Origin: Ferruginibacter sp.
GTDB taxonomy: Bacteria > Bacteroidota > Bacteroidia > Chitinophagales > Chitinophagaceae
Reading direction: 5' to 3'
Assembly: GCA_013141115.1 (NCBI GenBank)
Contig: JABFRP010000002.1
Span: forward strand, 1,724,647 to 1,788,646
DNA: 64,000 nucleotides
Every line of letters begins with the position of its first letter. Positions within the stretch are counted from its first letter, which is position 1. The position numbers were made by a program, and so were the translations under genes. Below, in pieces: positions 63,691 through 64,000 of this stretch. The notes beneath the pieces are model-generated. The model did no database searches. It was not told the origin of the DNA and saw only the letters and a list, made by a program, of their open reading frames with translations.

Positions 63691-64000
63691 ATGAAAAAAA
63701 TATTTTTAGTAATCAGCCTCTTTCTATCTGTTATAGTTGCTTTCAGTCAAAAAAAGAAAACTACTATTGAAGGTAAAGCATTCTATTTTGGTGTAGCTTA
63801 TTCAAAACCAGTTAGAGCCGAATTTGATAAATACATGGCGGTAATAAGTGATTCGCTTAAATTAACTAATCCATTGCTGGTAAAAAACAGTTATGGAATT
63901 CATGCTGGTATAATTTTTAGAAATGGCAATGGCGAATTTGAAGCAGGTGGTAGTTATGCATTTGGCATTACCGCTAAAAGCAGCAATGCTAATAATAGCA
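63691..64000 (+). CDS. Secreted protein, truncated by the window end
   Basis: An open frame from the ATG at 63691 continues past the window. It encodes a signal peptide (MKKIFLVISLFLSVIVAFSQ) and at least 80 further residues with barrel-like strands (KNSYGIHAGIIFRNGNGEFE, AGGSYAFGITAK). It is probably another outer-membrane protein, similar in style to the one at 56593. Confidence 0.6.
   Translation, partial: MKKIFLVISLFLSVIVAFSQKKKTTIEGKAFYFGVAYSKPVRAEFDKYMAVISDSLKLTNPLLVKNSYGIHAGIIFRNGNGEFEAGGSYAFGITAKSSNANNS

Overview
The window comes from a Bacteroidota chromosome, most likely the family Chitinophagaceae. The signs are AT-rich DNA, a SusC/SusD pair, a type IX secretion C-terminal sorting domain on a large amylase, lipoprotein signals of the SxCxK type, TAnnTTTG promoter boxes instead of sigma-70 boxes, and few Shine-Dalgarno sites. 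No rRNA, tRNA or CRISPR was seen.

Layout. 1-2,100: two small membrane proteins and an NHL-repeat lipoprotein. 2,100-7,900: phenylacetyl-CoA epoxidase genes paaABCD (followed by an MgtC-like gene) and a tetR-paaE pair, with matching palindromes at both promoters that look like the TetR operator. 7,900-14,400: housekeeping genes and singletons (cupin-like protein, DUF2461, HNH/NUMOD4 protein, ligA, amidohydrolase). 14,400-33,450: a glycan utilisation locus with a five-repeat GH13 amylase carrying a T9SS signal, a Nudix-type regulator, a second GH13, SusC, SusD, two SusE/F-like lipoproteins, a GH53 galactanase and a GH2-GH53 fusion. A TGTGT-N7-ACACATTAA element lies before both the first GH13 gene and susC. 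33,650-36,230: a histidine kinase/response regulator operon with two unknown genes.

36,400-44,650 is an accessory island. It holds an MmeI-like type IIL restriction-modification gene interrupted by an in-frame TAG inside a perfect hairpin, a frameshifted FRG-domain gene, and three unknown genes. A 32-33 bp leader repeat occurs twice in front of these genes. 45,250-48,300 is the rplM-rpsI and rpsB-tsf ribosomal block.

48,350-64,000 is a second accessory region of mainly secreted or membrane proteins: a PQQ-type propeller protein, a frameshifted TPR histidine kinase with its LuxR-type response regulator, two paralogous small membrane proteins, WG-repeat proteins and TPR proteins. Five copies of an 18-bp element, ATRCCNNNCANAGGGTAT, lie before these genes, three of them exactly 49 nt before a start codon. 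The region also shows a tandem duplication of about 1.7 kb that copied the last 27 codons of the response regulator. This putative two-component regulon and its duplicated cassette are the best candidate for an undescribed system. The GH2-GH53 fusion and the palindrome-interrupted MmeI gene are the next most interesting. Two homopolymer frameshifts (T7 and A8) could be phase variation, transcriptional slippage or sequencing error; the sequence alone cannot decide.
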